This document shows positions 1 to 10,016 of a stretch of DNA of 64,000 nt, piece by piece. Where the stretch lies: NCBI RefSeq assembly GCF_036880985.1, contig NZ_JBAJNO010000009.1, forward strand, positions 2,046,001 through 2,110,000. Direction: 5' to 3'. Under the pieces are notes generated by a model. It was not told where the DNA came from, searched no databases, and was given only the letters and a program-made list of their open reading frames with translations. The first letter of the stretch is position 1. Each line of letters opens with the position of its first letter. Origin of the DNA: Limibacter armeniacum. Lineage in GTDB: Bacteria; Bacteroidota; Bacteroidia; Cytophagales; Flammeovirgaceae. The position numbers and the translations under genes were made by a program.

Positions 1-3000
1 AAATTTAATGTAGCACCTTCTATTTCTTCTCCATCTAAATACCACTTTATCTTAGCACCTGATTGAGCAGTAAATCTCAATACTGTCCCATCGTATGTAA
101 GAACTGGAACTGTCAGTGTATTAGCTATAACATCAAAGCTCTTTTCCATTGATACCATTTCACTCCCTTTCTCAAGTATTGATTTGAGTGTATAGGTACC
201 TATATCATTTACAATAATATCAGGTATACTACCTTTATAAGTTGCTACAACAACACCTTCCTGAAGCAACTCCCAGTTCCATTTTTCTGGGTTTCCTGTA
301 CTTAAATCTGTAACCTTAACAAGTCCTTCAGTACAAGTGTAACTCAACTCAAAGTCAGCAAATAATAGATCTGAACAATCCTTATTTACCCAACCATCAG
401 CATTTGTCAAACTACTATTATTACCACTAACAAACTGTGTTGAACCAACTGCTTTGACGTTACTTATTTCTAAAAAGTCATTACAAAGCCTTCTTTCCTT
501 ATCACTATACAATATAGACTCAGAGGCTGCTGTCAATGATACAGGACTTGTGTCAGTCCCTTTTGAAATCAAAGAGTTCACTTTTATAGTGTCTCCTTCA
601 GGAAAATTGAGTGACACTCCAGCTTCTATTAAAAGTTTATCAAAAGACAATCCTGTCATTACTGACGTATTTGTATTCACATAAAAGTCTCCAAATGTTG
701 AAGCTGGTGCTGATATTGTAAACTCGCCTTCAGCATAAAGTCTACCTTGAATATTTATTTTTCCGTTCGTCACAGAGAGGTCTTTTTTCACATGAAGCCT
801 CGTACTCTGATTTGTCTTTACAAGATCTGTGTCCTTTACGTCTATCTCTAAAGAGTCAACTACAATTACTTTTCCTCCTAATTCTATAGACACTCCACTA
901 ATCAAAACTCTCTGTGCTATTAGACTATCTGACAAAACCCATTGAGCATTTGGGATGTCAGATGTAAACTCCACTCCTCCAGATGAAAAAATATGTGCAT
1001 TTTCTGAAAGCATTTGGCTATTAGCTTGATTAGCAACCAATATTACTTTGCCATCTCCTTTGAAAGTTGATGTTGATGTGTAGTTAAAAATACTACCTTT
1101 AATAACTACTGTTTTATTTACTTGAAAGTCAATTGAAGCACTATCATATATATATACATTACCTAACTCTATACTTTCAGGTAAAGTAATTGCTCCCACC
1201 CCTTGATCAAATACCACATTGCTACCAGCACTAGGAATACTACCAACACTTTCTCCATGACTTTCAAGAGACCAATTTTCTGGATCTTCCCAATTATTAT
1301 CTCCCCCCAACCAATAATATGTATTAGCGGTACTTTCAGGAGTTGATGATGTTATAATCAGTGAAAATGCTTGCTGATTATCAGTAAGTGTATTTTTATG
1401 AGATACTACTATCCGATATGTTCCTGCTTGTGGAACTCCTATTTCAATTTTCTCTACATTATCAACTGTATTATCCCCTTTTTGAGCTGCATTATAAAAC
1501 GGAATTCCTTGTCTAATCCACGGGAAATACTCATTATCACTTTCATCGTAAACCCTGACATCTAAATCATTCACCAACATAGGTGTTTCTGGGTCCAATT
1601 GATTCGATGTTGGAGTACCTGGAACATCAGTCCAACTCAACGTTACTGTTAAAGGGGTCATTCCATCGGATGTCACAGTCGTTTCAAAGGTTTCTTCGTT
1701 TTTTAGAACTTTTTCTTCCAGTTGATATTCATTTCCATTTAAGTTACTAATAACTTTTGCTGCATTTTCAACATCTAACAACCCCCATCCAAAGCTATAA
1801 TCCGGCCCAGGGTAGTCTCCAGCTTCTTTTGCTGTATGAATAGCCAAAGCCTTTAAACTAGCTGCTGTCATTGGCTTTTTATAGAACCGTTGGTAAAGCT
1901 CTTGTAGTAATAGTAAAGACCCTGCAGCATTAGGAGCTGCCATTGATGTACCTTGAGAAGTATAGTAATAATCATTTTGTAATTCAAGTTCACCACTTCC
2001 ATTCGTAGGACCAGCCCCACTAGACAATACAGCTATCCCATTGGCAACAATATCTGGTTTAATTCGCCCATCGTCAGTTGGTCCCCAACTACTAAATGAA
2101 CTCATCTTTACACTAGTGGGGCCATTATAATTCAAAACATGGCTAACAGCACCTACCGTAAGAATATTTTTGGCGACGGCCTCAGGACCAATACAGTCAT
2201 ACGGTCCATCTGACCTTGTCAAGACATCAGGCTCAATTATCGTTGATGAAGGTTTGTTACCTCGGTCATTGCCTGCAGCCCAAACAATTAGATAGTTCGG
2301 GGCATTGTATGCAATCTTATCCAAGTTTTTGGCATCCTGACTATAAAACCCAAACCTGTAATCTTCTTCTACACTAATACCTTTATCTCCATACCAAGTA
2401 TCTCCTTCCCAACCTGTAACTGCTCCATATGAATGATTAGAAATCAGTAATCCCTCAGAAGCTGCTTTTGCCATTTCAGCATGATCACTAGATGAGTTAT
2501 ATGCCAATATTTGTGCTTTTGGAGCCATTCCTTTGGCTTGAGCATATACTCCAGAAGCTGCAATTGTACCCATCACATGAGTGGCATGATTTTGTTCCGA
2601 AGGCGATTTTCTAGAACTTTGACCATCAACATTCTTTATATGCCCTATTAACTCTTGATGAGAAAAGTTAGGATCTCCAATTTCCCATACGCCTGCACTC
2701 ATCCCACTACCATCAACACCCATATCAAAAGTTCCTCCTTTTATAATAAAAGCCGCTCCTGTAGTAATAGCAGCCTCTGCATTATAACTTTTGATATAAG
2801 TAGGTTTTCCATTCTCATCAATCCTTCTTATGTAGGCCCTCTCCCCTCCTTGTAGTTCTATATAATCTTTTTTGCCTGTACGGCTCAAATACGCTGAGAT
2901 CTTTTTCTGCTCTTCACTATATGTGGATGCATACTCTGACGAAATTCTTTCTATAGGCTTGTTTTGTGCATACCCTTTAAAATTGAATATGCACAGTGAA

Positions 3001-3029
3001 AGCATTGTTAGTAAAGTAAATTTGTTCAT
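1..3029 (-). CDS. Secreted S8 (subtilisin-like) serine protease, multidomain, C-terminus beyond the window
   Basis: Hand translation from the ATG at 3027-3029 gives 1009 codons with no stop before the left edge, so the C-terminus lies outside. A signal peptide (MNKFTLLTMLSLCIFNFKG, then YAQ) precedes the peptidase S8 domain. Visible motifs are NHATHVMGT with catalytic His148, the oxyanion-hole WAAGN (Asn254) and GTSMAAP with Ser362. The first catalytic motif reads VWEIG, so Glu116 sits where the family has Asp. From about residue 415 a beta-sandwich region with LVNDLDVRVYD follows, typical of Bacteroidota S8 proteases. Then comes a repetitive segment starting YYWLGGDNNWEDPENW near 567, a PKD-like domain from about 880 and the start of an Ig-like region. 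Such proteins usually end in a type IX secretion signal, which cannot be checked here. It acts outside the cell or on its surface; the substrate is unknown. Confidence 0.88.
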   Translation of the reverse strand, partial: MNKFTLLTMLSLCIFNFKGYAQNKPIERISSEYASTYSEEQKKISAYLSRTGKKDYIELQGGERAYIRRIDENGKPTYIKSYNAEAAITTGAAFIIKGGTFDMGVDGSGMSAGVWEIGDPNFSHQELIGHIKNVDGQSSRKSPSEQNHATHVMGTIAASGVYAQAKGMAPKAQILAYNSSSDHAEMAKAASEGLLISNHSYGAVTGWEGDTWYGDKGISVEEDYRFGFYSQDAKNLDKIAYNAPNYLIVWAAGNDRGNKPSSTIIEPDVLTRSDGPYDCIGPEAVAKNILTVGAVSHVLNYNGPTSVKMSSFSSWGPTDDGRIKPDIVANGIAVLSSGAGPTNGSGELELQNDYYYTSQGTSMAAPNAAGSLLLLQELYQRFYKKPMTAASLKALAIHTAKEAGDYPGPDYSFGWGLLDVENAAKVISNLNGNEYQLEEKVLKNEETFETTVTSDGMTPLTVTLSWTDVPGTPTSNQLDPETPMLVNDLDVRVYDESDNEYFPWIRQGIPFYNAAQKGDNTVDNVEKIEIGVPQAGTYRIVVSHKNTLTDNQQAFSLIITSSTPESTANTYYWLGGDNNWEDPENWSLESHGESVGSIPSAGSNVVFDQGVGAITLPESIELGNVYIYDSASIDFQVNKTVVIKGSIFNYTSTSTFKGDGKVILVANQANSQMLSENAHIFSSGGVEFTSDIPNAQWVLSDSLIAQRVLISGVSIELGGKVIVVDSLEIDVKDTDLVKTNQSTRLHVKKDLSVTNGKINIQGRLYAEGEFTISAPASTFGDFYVNTNTSVMTGLSFDKLLIEAGVSLNFPEGDTIKVNSLISKGTDTSPVSLTAASESILYSDKERRLCNDFLEISNVKAVGSTQFVSGNNSSLTNADGWVNKDCSDLLFADFELSYTCTEGLVKVTDLSTGNPEKWNWELLQEGVVVATYKGSIPDIIVNDIGTYTLKSILEKGSEMVSMEKSFDVIANTLTVPVLTYDGTVLRFTAQSGAKIKWYLDGEEIEGATLN

Positions 3030-3168
3030 ACCAGGTTAGTTTAGCTGTGCGTTTACTCGACATAATCAACCATGATTCATGTAAAGTACTAATGTGTGAG
3101 AAAATTAAATATAATGACCTAACAACCTATTACTTATTTCAGCTAACGAATAGTAAAATACACCACAA

Positions 3169-3855
3169 CTATTGCAGTCCTTCACAGTAGGCAAATAGTT
3201 CTGCCATTTGCCCCATATCTTTCAAGCATTTTTTATGCTTTGACATATAGGACTTAATTTCATTCTTCTGATTTGGGTAAAGGCTATAGATAGTGCTTTT
3301 ATTCATTCTTACTTCTTTCAGTTCTGCCCCTTCTTGGGTTCTGACCCAAAAAGTATCCTCCAGTTCACCAAAAGCATCCTTCTTTTGTGCCCCATATCCA
3401 CCATTTTGCACCTCATCATACAAGTTCAGTCTTCTAGTATACTGTCTGTATACCTGTACTTCTCCCATGTAAATTTTTTGCATCCATTTTTGGGTTCCTC
3501 CAACAGTTACCTTTTCAAATTCACAAAGGGAAGGAAGTTCGAAAGCGAAGGCCTGCAGCTGCTTTTTAGGCACCACAATTTCTTTGTCCTTTCTCATGAT
3601 ATGAAGCTCATCATTGTATACATTATAATTCATAGATACCTCCGTAAACACTTCACCTGACTTGAGTTTCATAGTACCTAGTAGCCATATCTCCGAAAAA
3701 AAAGGCGTTCCTTCAATTTTTGAGAGCTCTTTGTTACCATATATCAGAGATACATTCTGAGCGTACGGATCTATCATATCCACTACAAGATTTTGGGCAA
3801 AAGTAACAGGAGATACAACAAAAGACAGGAATAAAAAGATTAGATGTTTTTTCAT
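3169..3855 (-). CDS. Secreted protein of unknown function (228 aa)
   Basis: I do not recognise the family. A clear signal peptide (MKKHLIFLFLSFVVSPVTFAQ) predicts export. The mature part is about 207 residues, mixed alpha/beta, with a Lys-rich C-terminal region and two cysteines near the end. No lipobox, membrane segment or catalytic motif is visible. The gene lies between the S8 protease and the SusC/SusD operon on the same strand, but a strong terminator at 3913-3936 separates it from the operon, so it probably has its own promoter. The ATG at 3853-3855 gives the signal peptide directly, which supports that start. Confidence 0.75.
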   Translation of the reverse strand: MKKHLIFLFLSFVVSPVTFAQNLVVDMIDPYAQNVSLIYGNKELSKIEGTPFFSEIWLLGTMKLKSGEVFTEVSMNYNVYNDELHIMRKDKEIVVPKKQLQAFAFELPSLCEFEKVTVGGTQKWMQKIYMGEVQVYRQYTRRLNLYDEVQNGGYGAQKKDAFGELEDTFWVRTQEGAELKEVRMNKSTIYSLYPNQKNEIKSYMSKHKKCLKDMGQMAELFAYCEGLQ

Positions 3856-3912
3856 GACTTATGGGGTTAAATGATAATATTATAATGTTTTAGATTTTGC
3901 TTATATCAAAAA

Positions 3913-3936
3913 AAGGCTACCCATATAGGTAGCCTT
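3913..3936 (-). terminator. Intrinsic terminator after the SusC/SusD/lipoprotein operon
   Basis: A 9-bp perfect stem (AAGGCTACC/GGTAGCCTT) with a 6-nt loop. On the minus strand it is followed by eight consecutive T residues. It lies 20 bp past the stop of the lipoprotein gene. Confidence 0.85.
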
Positions 3937-3956
3937 ATTATAACGATTGCTATGTA

Positions 3957-4799
3957 CTATTGCTTCGTCCAAACTGAACTGTTAAGCTTCTCAAAATTAC
4001 CAGCAGCAACCGTTGCTGATGTCGGAGTATCAAAAGTAATAGTTCCATTTTCATCAAATGTCCCTACTAATACATCACCTTCACCTAGTATTTTAATTTC
4101 ACCATAGTCTGGATGATCTCCTAGTTTTTGCCCCATCTTAATGGTGATTGTACCATTAGCTATATCAACGGTGCCTTCAACAGCAGCAAAGCCAAAGTCA
4201 AAGAAGTTTGACAACCAAACTTTTGATTCATCTTGTGTATCAGGAGAAATAGAAGCATTGTAAGTAAATGGATCTTCTGCATACGCTGAAACAGCAGTTA
4301 CTTCGTAGTCACCTAGAACTACCGCCAGTGGGTGCTCATTGTCCTTGATGTTCACTGTCCAAGCAGCATCCACATTGTTGGCTAACAGAGACACACCCTC
4401 TCCTTCAACTGAAACAATAGACACAGTGAAAGACCTGCTTCCTTTGTTGTAGATATCATTGTCAACAGGCTCTACTGTAACCATTGTGCTGAAAGCTCCC
4501 GCAGGGATAATCACCTCTTTTACTGGCACATTAAAGTCCACACCTTCTACGGTTCCGTCAGCAGGAGTTACTTCTAGTATTACTTTTGTATCAGTAGCTC
4601 TTGCATAAGCCATGATTACTTTCACCTCAATAGCAGAGCCATCTTCAGCCATTTCAGCCAGTGCTCCTTTTTGCAGGTCAAAAGAGACAAAATTTTCGCT
4701 TTCAGACAATATCAGGTCTTCGTCTTCTCCACAAGAAGTCAGCACGAAAGCCAGCGAAAGCACATAGAGCAAGTACTTTAATATATTCTTGTTCATCAT
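3957..4799 (-). CDS. Calx-beta-like surface lipoprotein downstream of SusD (280 aa)
   Basis: I chose the ATG at 4797-4799 because it places an N-terminal lipoprotein signal (LAFVLTSC, lipid-modified Cys about residue 23) at the start; the longer frame opens only with TTG. After an acidic linker typical of Bacteroidota surface lipoproteins (GEDEDL) there is a Calx-beta/DUF4843-like beta-sandwich. Its pattern (GVDFNVPVKEVIIPAGAFST, then VEPVDNDIYNKGSRSF) matches the usual Calx-beta signature. A second, C-terminal beta domain follows. It is the third gene of a SusC-SusD-lipoprotein operon, the position normally held by an accessory surface-binding protein, so it probably helps bind the imported ligand. 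The ligand itself is not evident. Confidence 0.8.
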   Translation of the reverse strand: MMNKNILKYLLYVLSLAFVLTSCGEDEDLILSESENFVSFDLQKGALAEMAEDGSAIEVKVIMAYARATDTKVILEVTPADGTVEGVDFNVPVKEVIIPAGAFSTMVTVEPVDNDIYNKGSRSFTVSIVSVEGEGVSLLANNVDAAWTVNIKDNEHPLAVVLGDYEVTAVSAYAEDPFTYNASISPDTQDESKVWLSNFFDFGFAAVEGTVDIANGTITIKMGQKLGDHPDYGEIKILGEGDVLVGTFDENGTITFDTPTSATVAAGNFEKLNSSVWTKQ

Positions 4800-4872
4800 T
4801 GAAATCTGTTTGAAATTACCATCAATAGACAGCTGTAACAAGTTGTTGCCGCCACAGCTGTCGTTTCATTTT

Positions 4873-6285
4873 CTAGTTACCGTCGTATTTGTCGTTCTGC
4901 GTCATATTCTCGTTTGCATTTATTTCCGATTCTGGAATCGGAAATACAAATCGATGATCACCAGCCACCAAAGTAGTTGGTGTCGTTTCAAACGTCACAT
5001 CTCCTCTTACGATCGACTTCCCTGTTCTTCTCAGGTCGTAGAAGCGGTGGCCTTCGTAAGCCAGCTCTAATCTTCTCTGCTGAGCAATTGCATCCAACAG
5101 GATGTTACCTGTTTCAGCTTGGTCTGTAAAGCCTTCAATACGCTTTGCTCTCAACTCGTTCAAGTCAGCTTGAGCTGCTGCAGCACTTCCCAGTTGTGCG
5201 TTAGCCTCTGCTCTAATCAGCAGGATATCTGATGCTCTGAATACGTTTACATCCGTCAAAAGAATTTCCGTTGCATCAGCTGACATGTACTTACCAATCA
5301 GCTGTTGTGATGCATCTGCTGGATTCATTTTAAGCGTTACACCATAACGAACGTCTAGTGAAGCATCGTCTGCGTAGTTTTGAGCGAATGCCAAGTCTAA
5401 GTCGTTAGAAGCGACAAAGTTAAGGGTTCCACCATTATCTTGGAATACATTACCCACCTTGCTCAGCGGATCTGACATTCTAAACTTAAAGATAATCTCA
5501 TCATCTGCTCCTTGCTCAAACATAGCGGTAAACCCTGCTGCATCTGTAACTGTTACTACTGATAAGACCGCAGTTGCCGCTGCAACAGCTCTGTCATAGT
5601 CCTCTCTATAAAGTGCTACTCTTGCCTCAAGCGCTTTTACTGCCAATGCTGACATTCTAGTGTTAATTGACTCAACTGACTCATTACCATTCATCAACTG
5701 GTAAGCCTGCTCTAGGTCTTGATCAAGCTTTGTCATAAACTCACCAACCGTCAAACGAGCAGGTTGCGCAATTTCAGACACCAACATATAGGGCACTGCC
5801 AGTTTACTATCATCTGTGTAGCTTGCTGCGTAAGCCTGAAACAAGTTAAAGTGCGCCAGTGCTCTTACTGCCATTGCTTCTCCTTTCAAGTAGTCGTAAC
5901 GCTCAGAGTCAGAGACAGGAATTGTCAGCTGTTGCATCGCATCCAATGCTACGTTTACAGCATTGACACTACGATAATACCCTGCCCAACCTGCTGGTTC
6001 AGTCGAACCAGACGGCGTGTAGTTCCAGTTATAACTCGTTACACCGATATTTCTACCACCAACAGCCATCTTAGCATTGTCAGTTGTATAGGCGTTTACC
6101 GTTATAGGCGTTGTCTTAGGCATAATAGCATAAGCACCTACAATGGCTGCATCGAGATCATCTACAGATGTAAAAGCTTTTGTCTTGTCAATTTGATCTG
6201 TAGGTTCAAAATCAATTACGCTTTCGCATGAAGCTGCTGATAGCCCCAATGCCGCGATCAAGATATATTTAGATATTCCCTTCAT
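4873..6285 (-). CDS. susD: SusD/RagB family outer-membrane nutrient-binding lipoprotein
   Basis: 470 residues. The signal peptide ends in a lipobox (LSAASC, Cys20). It is followed by the SusD hallmark N-terminus (DFEPTDQIDKTKAFTSVDDLDAAIVGAYA) and TPR-like helices, and by the conserved C-terminal RRLELAYEGHRFYDLRRTGK segment diagnostic of RagB/SusD. SusD proteins sit on the outer face of the outer membrane as a lid over the SusC barrel and deliver glycans or peptides to it. The gene follows susC by 34 bp on the same strand, so the two are co-transcribed. The susD name denotes family membership; no starch-specific evidence is present. Confidence 0.95.
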   Translation of the reverse strand: MKGISKYILIAALGLSAASCESVIDFEPTDQIDKTKAFTSVDDLDAAIVGAYAIMPKTTPITVNAYTTDNAKMAVGGRNIGVTSYNWNYTPSGSTEPAGWAGYYRSVNAVNVALDAMQQLTIPVSDSERYDYLKGEAMAVRALAHFNLFQAYAASYTDDSKLAVPYMLVSEIAQPARLTVGEFMTKLDQDLEQAYQLMNGNESVESINTRMSALAVKALEARVALYREDYDRAVAAATAVLSVVTVTDAAGFTAMFEQGADDEIIFKFRMSDPLSKVGNVFQDNGGTLNFVASNDLDLAFAQNYADDASLDVRYGVTLKMNPADASQQLIGKYMSADATEILLTDVNVFRASDILLIRAEANAQLGSAAAAQADLNELRAKRIEGFTDQAETGNILLDAIAQQRRLELAYEGHRFYDLRRTGKSIVRGDVTFETTPTTLVAGDHRFVFPIPESEINANENMTQNDKYDGN

Positions 6286-6319
6286 TTTCGATATTTTTTA
6301 ATTCAAGCTGATGAAAATA

Positions 6320-9307
6320 TTAGAAGCTAATGTCTACACCCACTGTCGCAGTTCTTGGCGTAGGGTACTGGAACTGAGCGATATTATTACCAATCTCAGG
6401 GTCAAATCCAGTAAACTTCGTCCAAGTGTACAGGTTTTGCGCTTGTGCATACACTCTGATTGAGCTGAAATACTTCAGCTTACTCATTGCTGTAGATGGC
6501 AGTGTGTAAGACAGGTTCACATTTCTCAGTCTCAGGAATGAAGCATCCTCGATATCTCTGGATGTAAATTCTCTAGCATAACCCAATCCTTGAACACTCG
6601 TGATATCTCCTTCTTTTTGCCACAGGTCTAACATCTCTGCTGACTGGTTGTAGCCTACATTGTGGTTTTCAATAAAGTACGACTGGTTATTGAACAGTCT
6701 GTGACCTTGCTGGAAGTTAAAGAACACTGAAAGACTCAGTCCTTTGTAAGAAAAAGTGTTAGTGATACCACCAACATTTGGTGGATTAGATGTACCCCAA
6801 TCAGCAACCTCATTTGCACTACTATAAACAGTTGTTACGTTACCATCTTTGTCATAATAAAGCGGCTGACCGTTAGCTGGGTTAACACCAGCCCAACCTA
6901 CAGTATAGTGTGATCCCAATGGAAGTCCTTCCCTAACAATACCAGTCCCCAATAGGAATTCATCTACCTGTCCCAGGTCTAAGATTTCGTTATCGTTGTG
7001 TCCAAAGTTCAACGTTGTTTCCCACTTAAAACCAGTAGCTGAACTAATATTTGTTGTCGTTAACTGTAACTCAATACCTCTGTTTCTCATCTTACCAGCG
7101 TTGATATCCAGATCATCAAAACCTGAAGTTCTAGATAGCTGCTGTTCCACAAATAGGGCTGAAGTGATATCATTATAGACATCTAAGCTACCTCTTACTT
7201 TATTTTGGAAGAAGCCGAAGTCAATACCAGCATTAAACTTACTTGACTGCTCCCAACTCAAATCCGGATATTCAATTACTGTAGGTACAAGACCCTGCCC
7301 TGAGCCATACACAGTAGACCCAAATGCACTTTTCTTTTGGAAAGGCTCAATAGACAAGTCAGTATCATCTTGGTTACCCACCGTACCGTAAGAAGCTCTT
7401 ACTTTCAGCAGGTTGATATTTTCAGCACTTTGAAGGAATGCTTCTTCTGTCAGGTTGTAAGAAAGTCCTGTTGACCAGAAGATCGCCCACTGGTTATTAT
7501 CACCAAACTTCGAAGATCCATCTCGTCTTACGGTTCCCTGAAATGAGAAACGTTTGTCAAATGTATAGTTAGCAAACACGAAGTAAGACATCAGTGCTGT
7601 TCTCCACTTCTCACCGCCCACATCAGGGATCAGGTTGTTGTCTGGTGTACCTGGTGTTATACCTGCTGGTGTTTGAGGCAGTTTAGGATTGATACCATAA
7701 CCAGTGTAGTCAAAGTTATTGTAAGACTTCTCTAAGATCTCAGTACCTGCCATTACATCAAAGTCGTGGTCGCCAATAGTTTTTGCCCACTGTACAGAGT
7801 TCACCCAGTTGTACTGGAACTTCGATGCACTTGTCGCACTGTAGAAACCCTGACCTTCTTTACCCCAAGCACTCAGTGTTCCTTCCGGATCTGCCCACTC
7901 TTCGTATTCTCTGTTTCTGAAGTCAAAACCAATTTTTGATTTTGCTGTCACATTAGGGAAAAGCTCAGCCTCTACGTATGTCGAGACAATTGCCTTTAAC
8001 TCATTCATTTTCTCAATATAAGTATCCACCATTTCTACAGGGTTTCTACCAAAGCCTCTCAGCTTATACTCTTTCTCACCTGTAGTAGGATTGGTTACTT
8101 GAATGGAGTCGTATGGCATATAATCAATTGTAGCCAATACAAATGGGTTTGCTGTACTTAGCCCTTCACTTGGGATATATTGTGAAGTTGATCTACCCAC
8201 ATTGGCAGACAATCCGAATCTTAGTTTATCACTGTACTCGTGGTCAATATTGAAACGACCAGTAATTCTTTCCAGATCAGAACCTTCTGCTACACCTTCT
8301 TGCGCAAAATAGTTACCCGACACATAGAATCTAGTACCTTTAGCCCCTCCTGAAATATTAACTTCATGAGTTTCTGTTCTACCGATTCTAGTTACTGCAT
8401 CCACCCAGTCAGTATTCGTATTTCTAAGAGCTGCCAATTTCTCAGCTGCATCATCTGGTGCATCAGGATTGTTAGATGAATATGTCCATCCAGGACCTCT
8501 CTTTATGATCTCTTCGTAAGCCAAACGCTCCTGAGTGTTCATCATTTCCACACCCATATCACCGATTTTTGACCAACCTGTCTGGTATCTGTAGTTTACT
8601 CTTGTTTTACCAATAGCTCCTTTTTTCGTTGTAATTACGATTACACCGTTACCACCACGTGAACCATACTGCGCAGTTGCTGAAGCATCTTTCAATACCG
8701 AAATAGAGGCAAAGTCATTCGCATTCAAAGTAGTGAAGGCATCCGATTCGATCGGCACACCATCTACAATGTAAAGTGGGTCATTACCACCGTTGATTGA
8801 CCCGTTACCACGAATACGTACAGTAGCAGCGGCACCCGGCTGTCCTGAGCCAGCATTTACATACAGGCCAGGGCTTTGACCTTGAATCATTTGATCAAAT
8901 GTCGCTACTGGTACTTGCTCAATCAACTTAGCGTCTACTGTAGCAATTGAACCTGTAATCTTCTTCTTATCTAACTCTCCATATCCTGTTACAACAACTT
9001 CATTAAGTTGCTTAACATCTTCCTCCATCACTAATTCAAAAAGTGACTGCGTTCCAAGTTCCTGCTCAATCGATAAAAAACCTACTAAGCTAAAAACCAA
9101 TGTAGAAGCATCATTTGGAACATTGAGTTTGAATTCTCCATCAAGATTGGTAACGGATCCTATTGTTGATCCTTTTACATGAACAGTTGCACCTGGAAGT
9201 GGTTCGCCTGAAGCATCTTTAACCACGCCGGACACTGTTCGCTCTTGCGCTAAGGCCATAGAGAACAGGCCGAGCACAAACGTCAACAGTAATAACGTTT
9301 TTCTCAT
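6320..9307 (-). CDS. susC: SusC/RagA family TonB-dependent outer-membrane transporter
   Basis: 995 residues, the usual SusC length. In order: a signal peptide ending near ALAQ20; a CarboxypepD_reg-like domain (GVVKDASGEPLPGATVHVKG, about 25-100); the SusC plug signature NEVVVTGYGELDKKKITGSI; the plug domain with DPLYIVDGVPI; then a long beta barrel ending in an aromatic residue (VGVDISF). It imports a ligand captured by SusD across the outer membrane using TonB-ExbBD energy. No sigma/anti-sigma or hybrid two-component regulator and no glycoside hydrolase is next to it, so a polysaccharide substrate cannot be claimed. The nearest degradative gene is the S8 protease, which leaves a peptide or protein substrate possible. 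Confidence 0.96.
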   Translation of the reverse strand: MRKTLLLLTFVLGLFSMALAQERTVSGVVKDASGEPLPGATVHVKGSTIGSVTNLDGEFKLNVPNDASTLVFSLVGFLSIEQELGTQSLFELVMEEDVKQLNEVVVTGYGELDKKKITGSIATVDAKLIEQVPVATFDQMIQGQSPGLYVNAGSGQPGAAATVRIRGNGSINGGNDPLYIVDGVPIESDAFTTLNANDFASISVLKDASATAQYGSRGGNGVIVITTKKGAIGKTRVNYRYQTGWSKIGDMGVEMMNTQERLAYEEIIKRGPGWTYSSNNPDAPDDAAEKLAALRNTNTDWVDAVTRIGRTETHEVNISGGAKGTRFYVSGNYFAQEGVAEGSDLERITGRFNIDHEYSDKLRFGLSANVGRSTSQYIPSEGLSTANPFVLATIDYMPYDSIQVTNPTTGEKEYKLRGFGRNPVEMVDTYIEKMNELKAIVSTYVEAELFPNVTAKSKIGFDFRNREYEEWADPEGTLSAWGKEGQGFYSATSASKFQYNWVNSVQWAKTIGDHDFDVMAGTEILEKSYNNFDYTGYGINPKLPQTPAGITPGTPDNNLIPDVGGEKWRTALMSYFVFANYTFDKRFSFQGTVRRDGSSKFGDNNQWAIFWSTGLSYNLTEEAFLQSAENINLLKVRASYGTVGNQDDTDLSIEPFQKKSAFGSTVYGSGQGLVPTVIEYPDLSWEQSSKFNAGIDFGFFQNKVRGSLDVYNDITSALFVEQQLSRTSGFDDLDINAGKMRNRGIELQLTTTNISSATGFKWETTLNFGHNDNEILDLGQVDEFLLGTGIVREGLPLGSHYTVGWAGVNPANGQPLYYDKDGNVTTVYSSANEVADWGTSNPPNVGGITNTFSYKGLSLSVFFNFQQGHRLFNNQSYFIENHNVGYNQSAEMLDLWQKEGDITSVQGLGYAREFTSRDIEDASFLRLRNVNLSYTLPSTAMSKLKYFSSIRVYAQAQNLYTWTKFTGFDPEIGNNIAQFQYPTPRTATVGVDISF

Positions 9308-10016
9308 AGTTTAAATAATTGAATTGAATTGGTAGTTTGAATACTATAAAAAGTGTTAACCTTTGTTGGCAAATTACAACACAATATACCTATAAAACAA
9401 TTTTTATGTTAAAAAATGTAATAATATTGATATATAATTTTACACATAACAAAAAGATACACATATAACTCTGTCATTAACAACAAATTAACAATAAAAA
9501 CAACCATTAACAGATTGATAAATAGCCAACTAACACTTAATATATTCACTTTCGAAATTCACAACATTTAGGATAGCACATTGCAAATCTTAGGCTGTTT
9601 ATAATGAATCATTATATTTAACACTACACCCAACACTAAAAAATGAATAATCCTCTATTGCCATTTGCACCCAATTAATTTTGAGAAAACGAGAAATCTG
9701 ACAACAAATAAGTGGGTACATCAATTTTTTTTATACCAACTAACGGCAATAATTATTACTAAATCATATATTTTTTTAGTTGATATATCTGTATGGTTTA
9801 CTACAAATACAAGGTTTATTACAATACTGTAGGAGATAAAAGACAGGTAGTATGTTTAGAACCTTTATTCTTTACAGAAGGGAAGGGTTGACAGAAAAAA
9901 TAAAAGCCACGTTGTGAACACAACGTGGCTTTTATTATGCGATGTTTATTGAATCAAGGTTAAAGGCTCAATATGTCGGATAAAAAAACTACCCAACGAT
10001 AATCCCTTCAACTGAC
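9308..10016. other. 709-bp AT-rich intergenic region upstream of susC
   Basis: No coding sequence is supported. It must hold the promoter and leader of the susC operon, reading leftward, and it holds the ndk terminator at its right end. A perfect short palindrome (ATAATGA-A-TCATTAT, 9601-9615) is the only dyad I see that could be an operator. No exact TAnnTTTG box was found on the minus strand close to susC. Confidence 0.5.
9902..9933 (-). terminator. Intrinsic terminator after ndk
   Basis: A 15-bp perfect stem with arms at 9902-9916 and 9919-9933, closing on a very short apex. Its A-tract and T-tract ends make it usable in both directions. The gene it serves is ndk, reading leftward. Confidence 0.85.

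Noticed and set aside
9308-10016. Riboswitch or small RNA upstream of susC
   Set aside because: The long leader is AT-rich but I see no conserved aptamer-like structure; only the ndk terminator and a 15-bp palindrome stand out.
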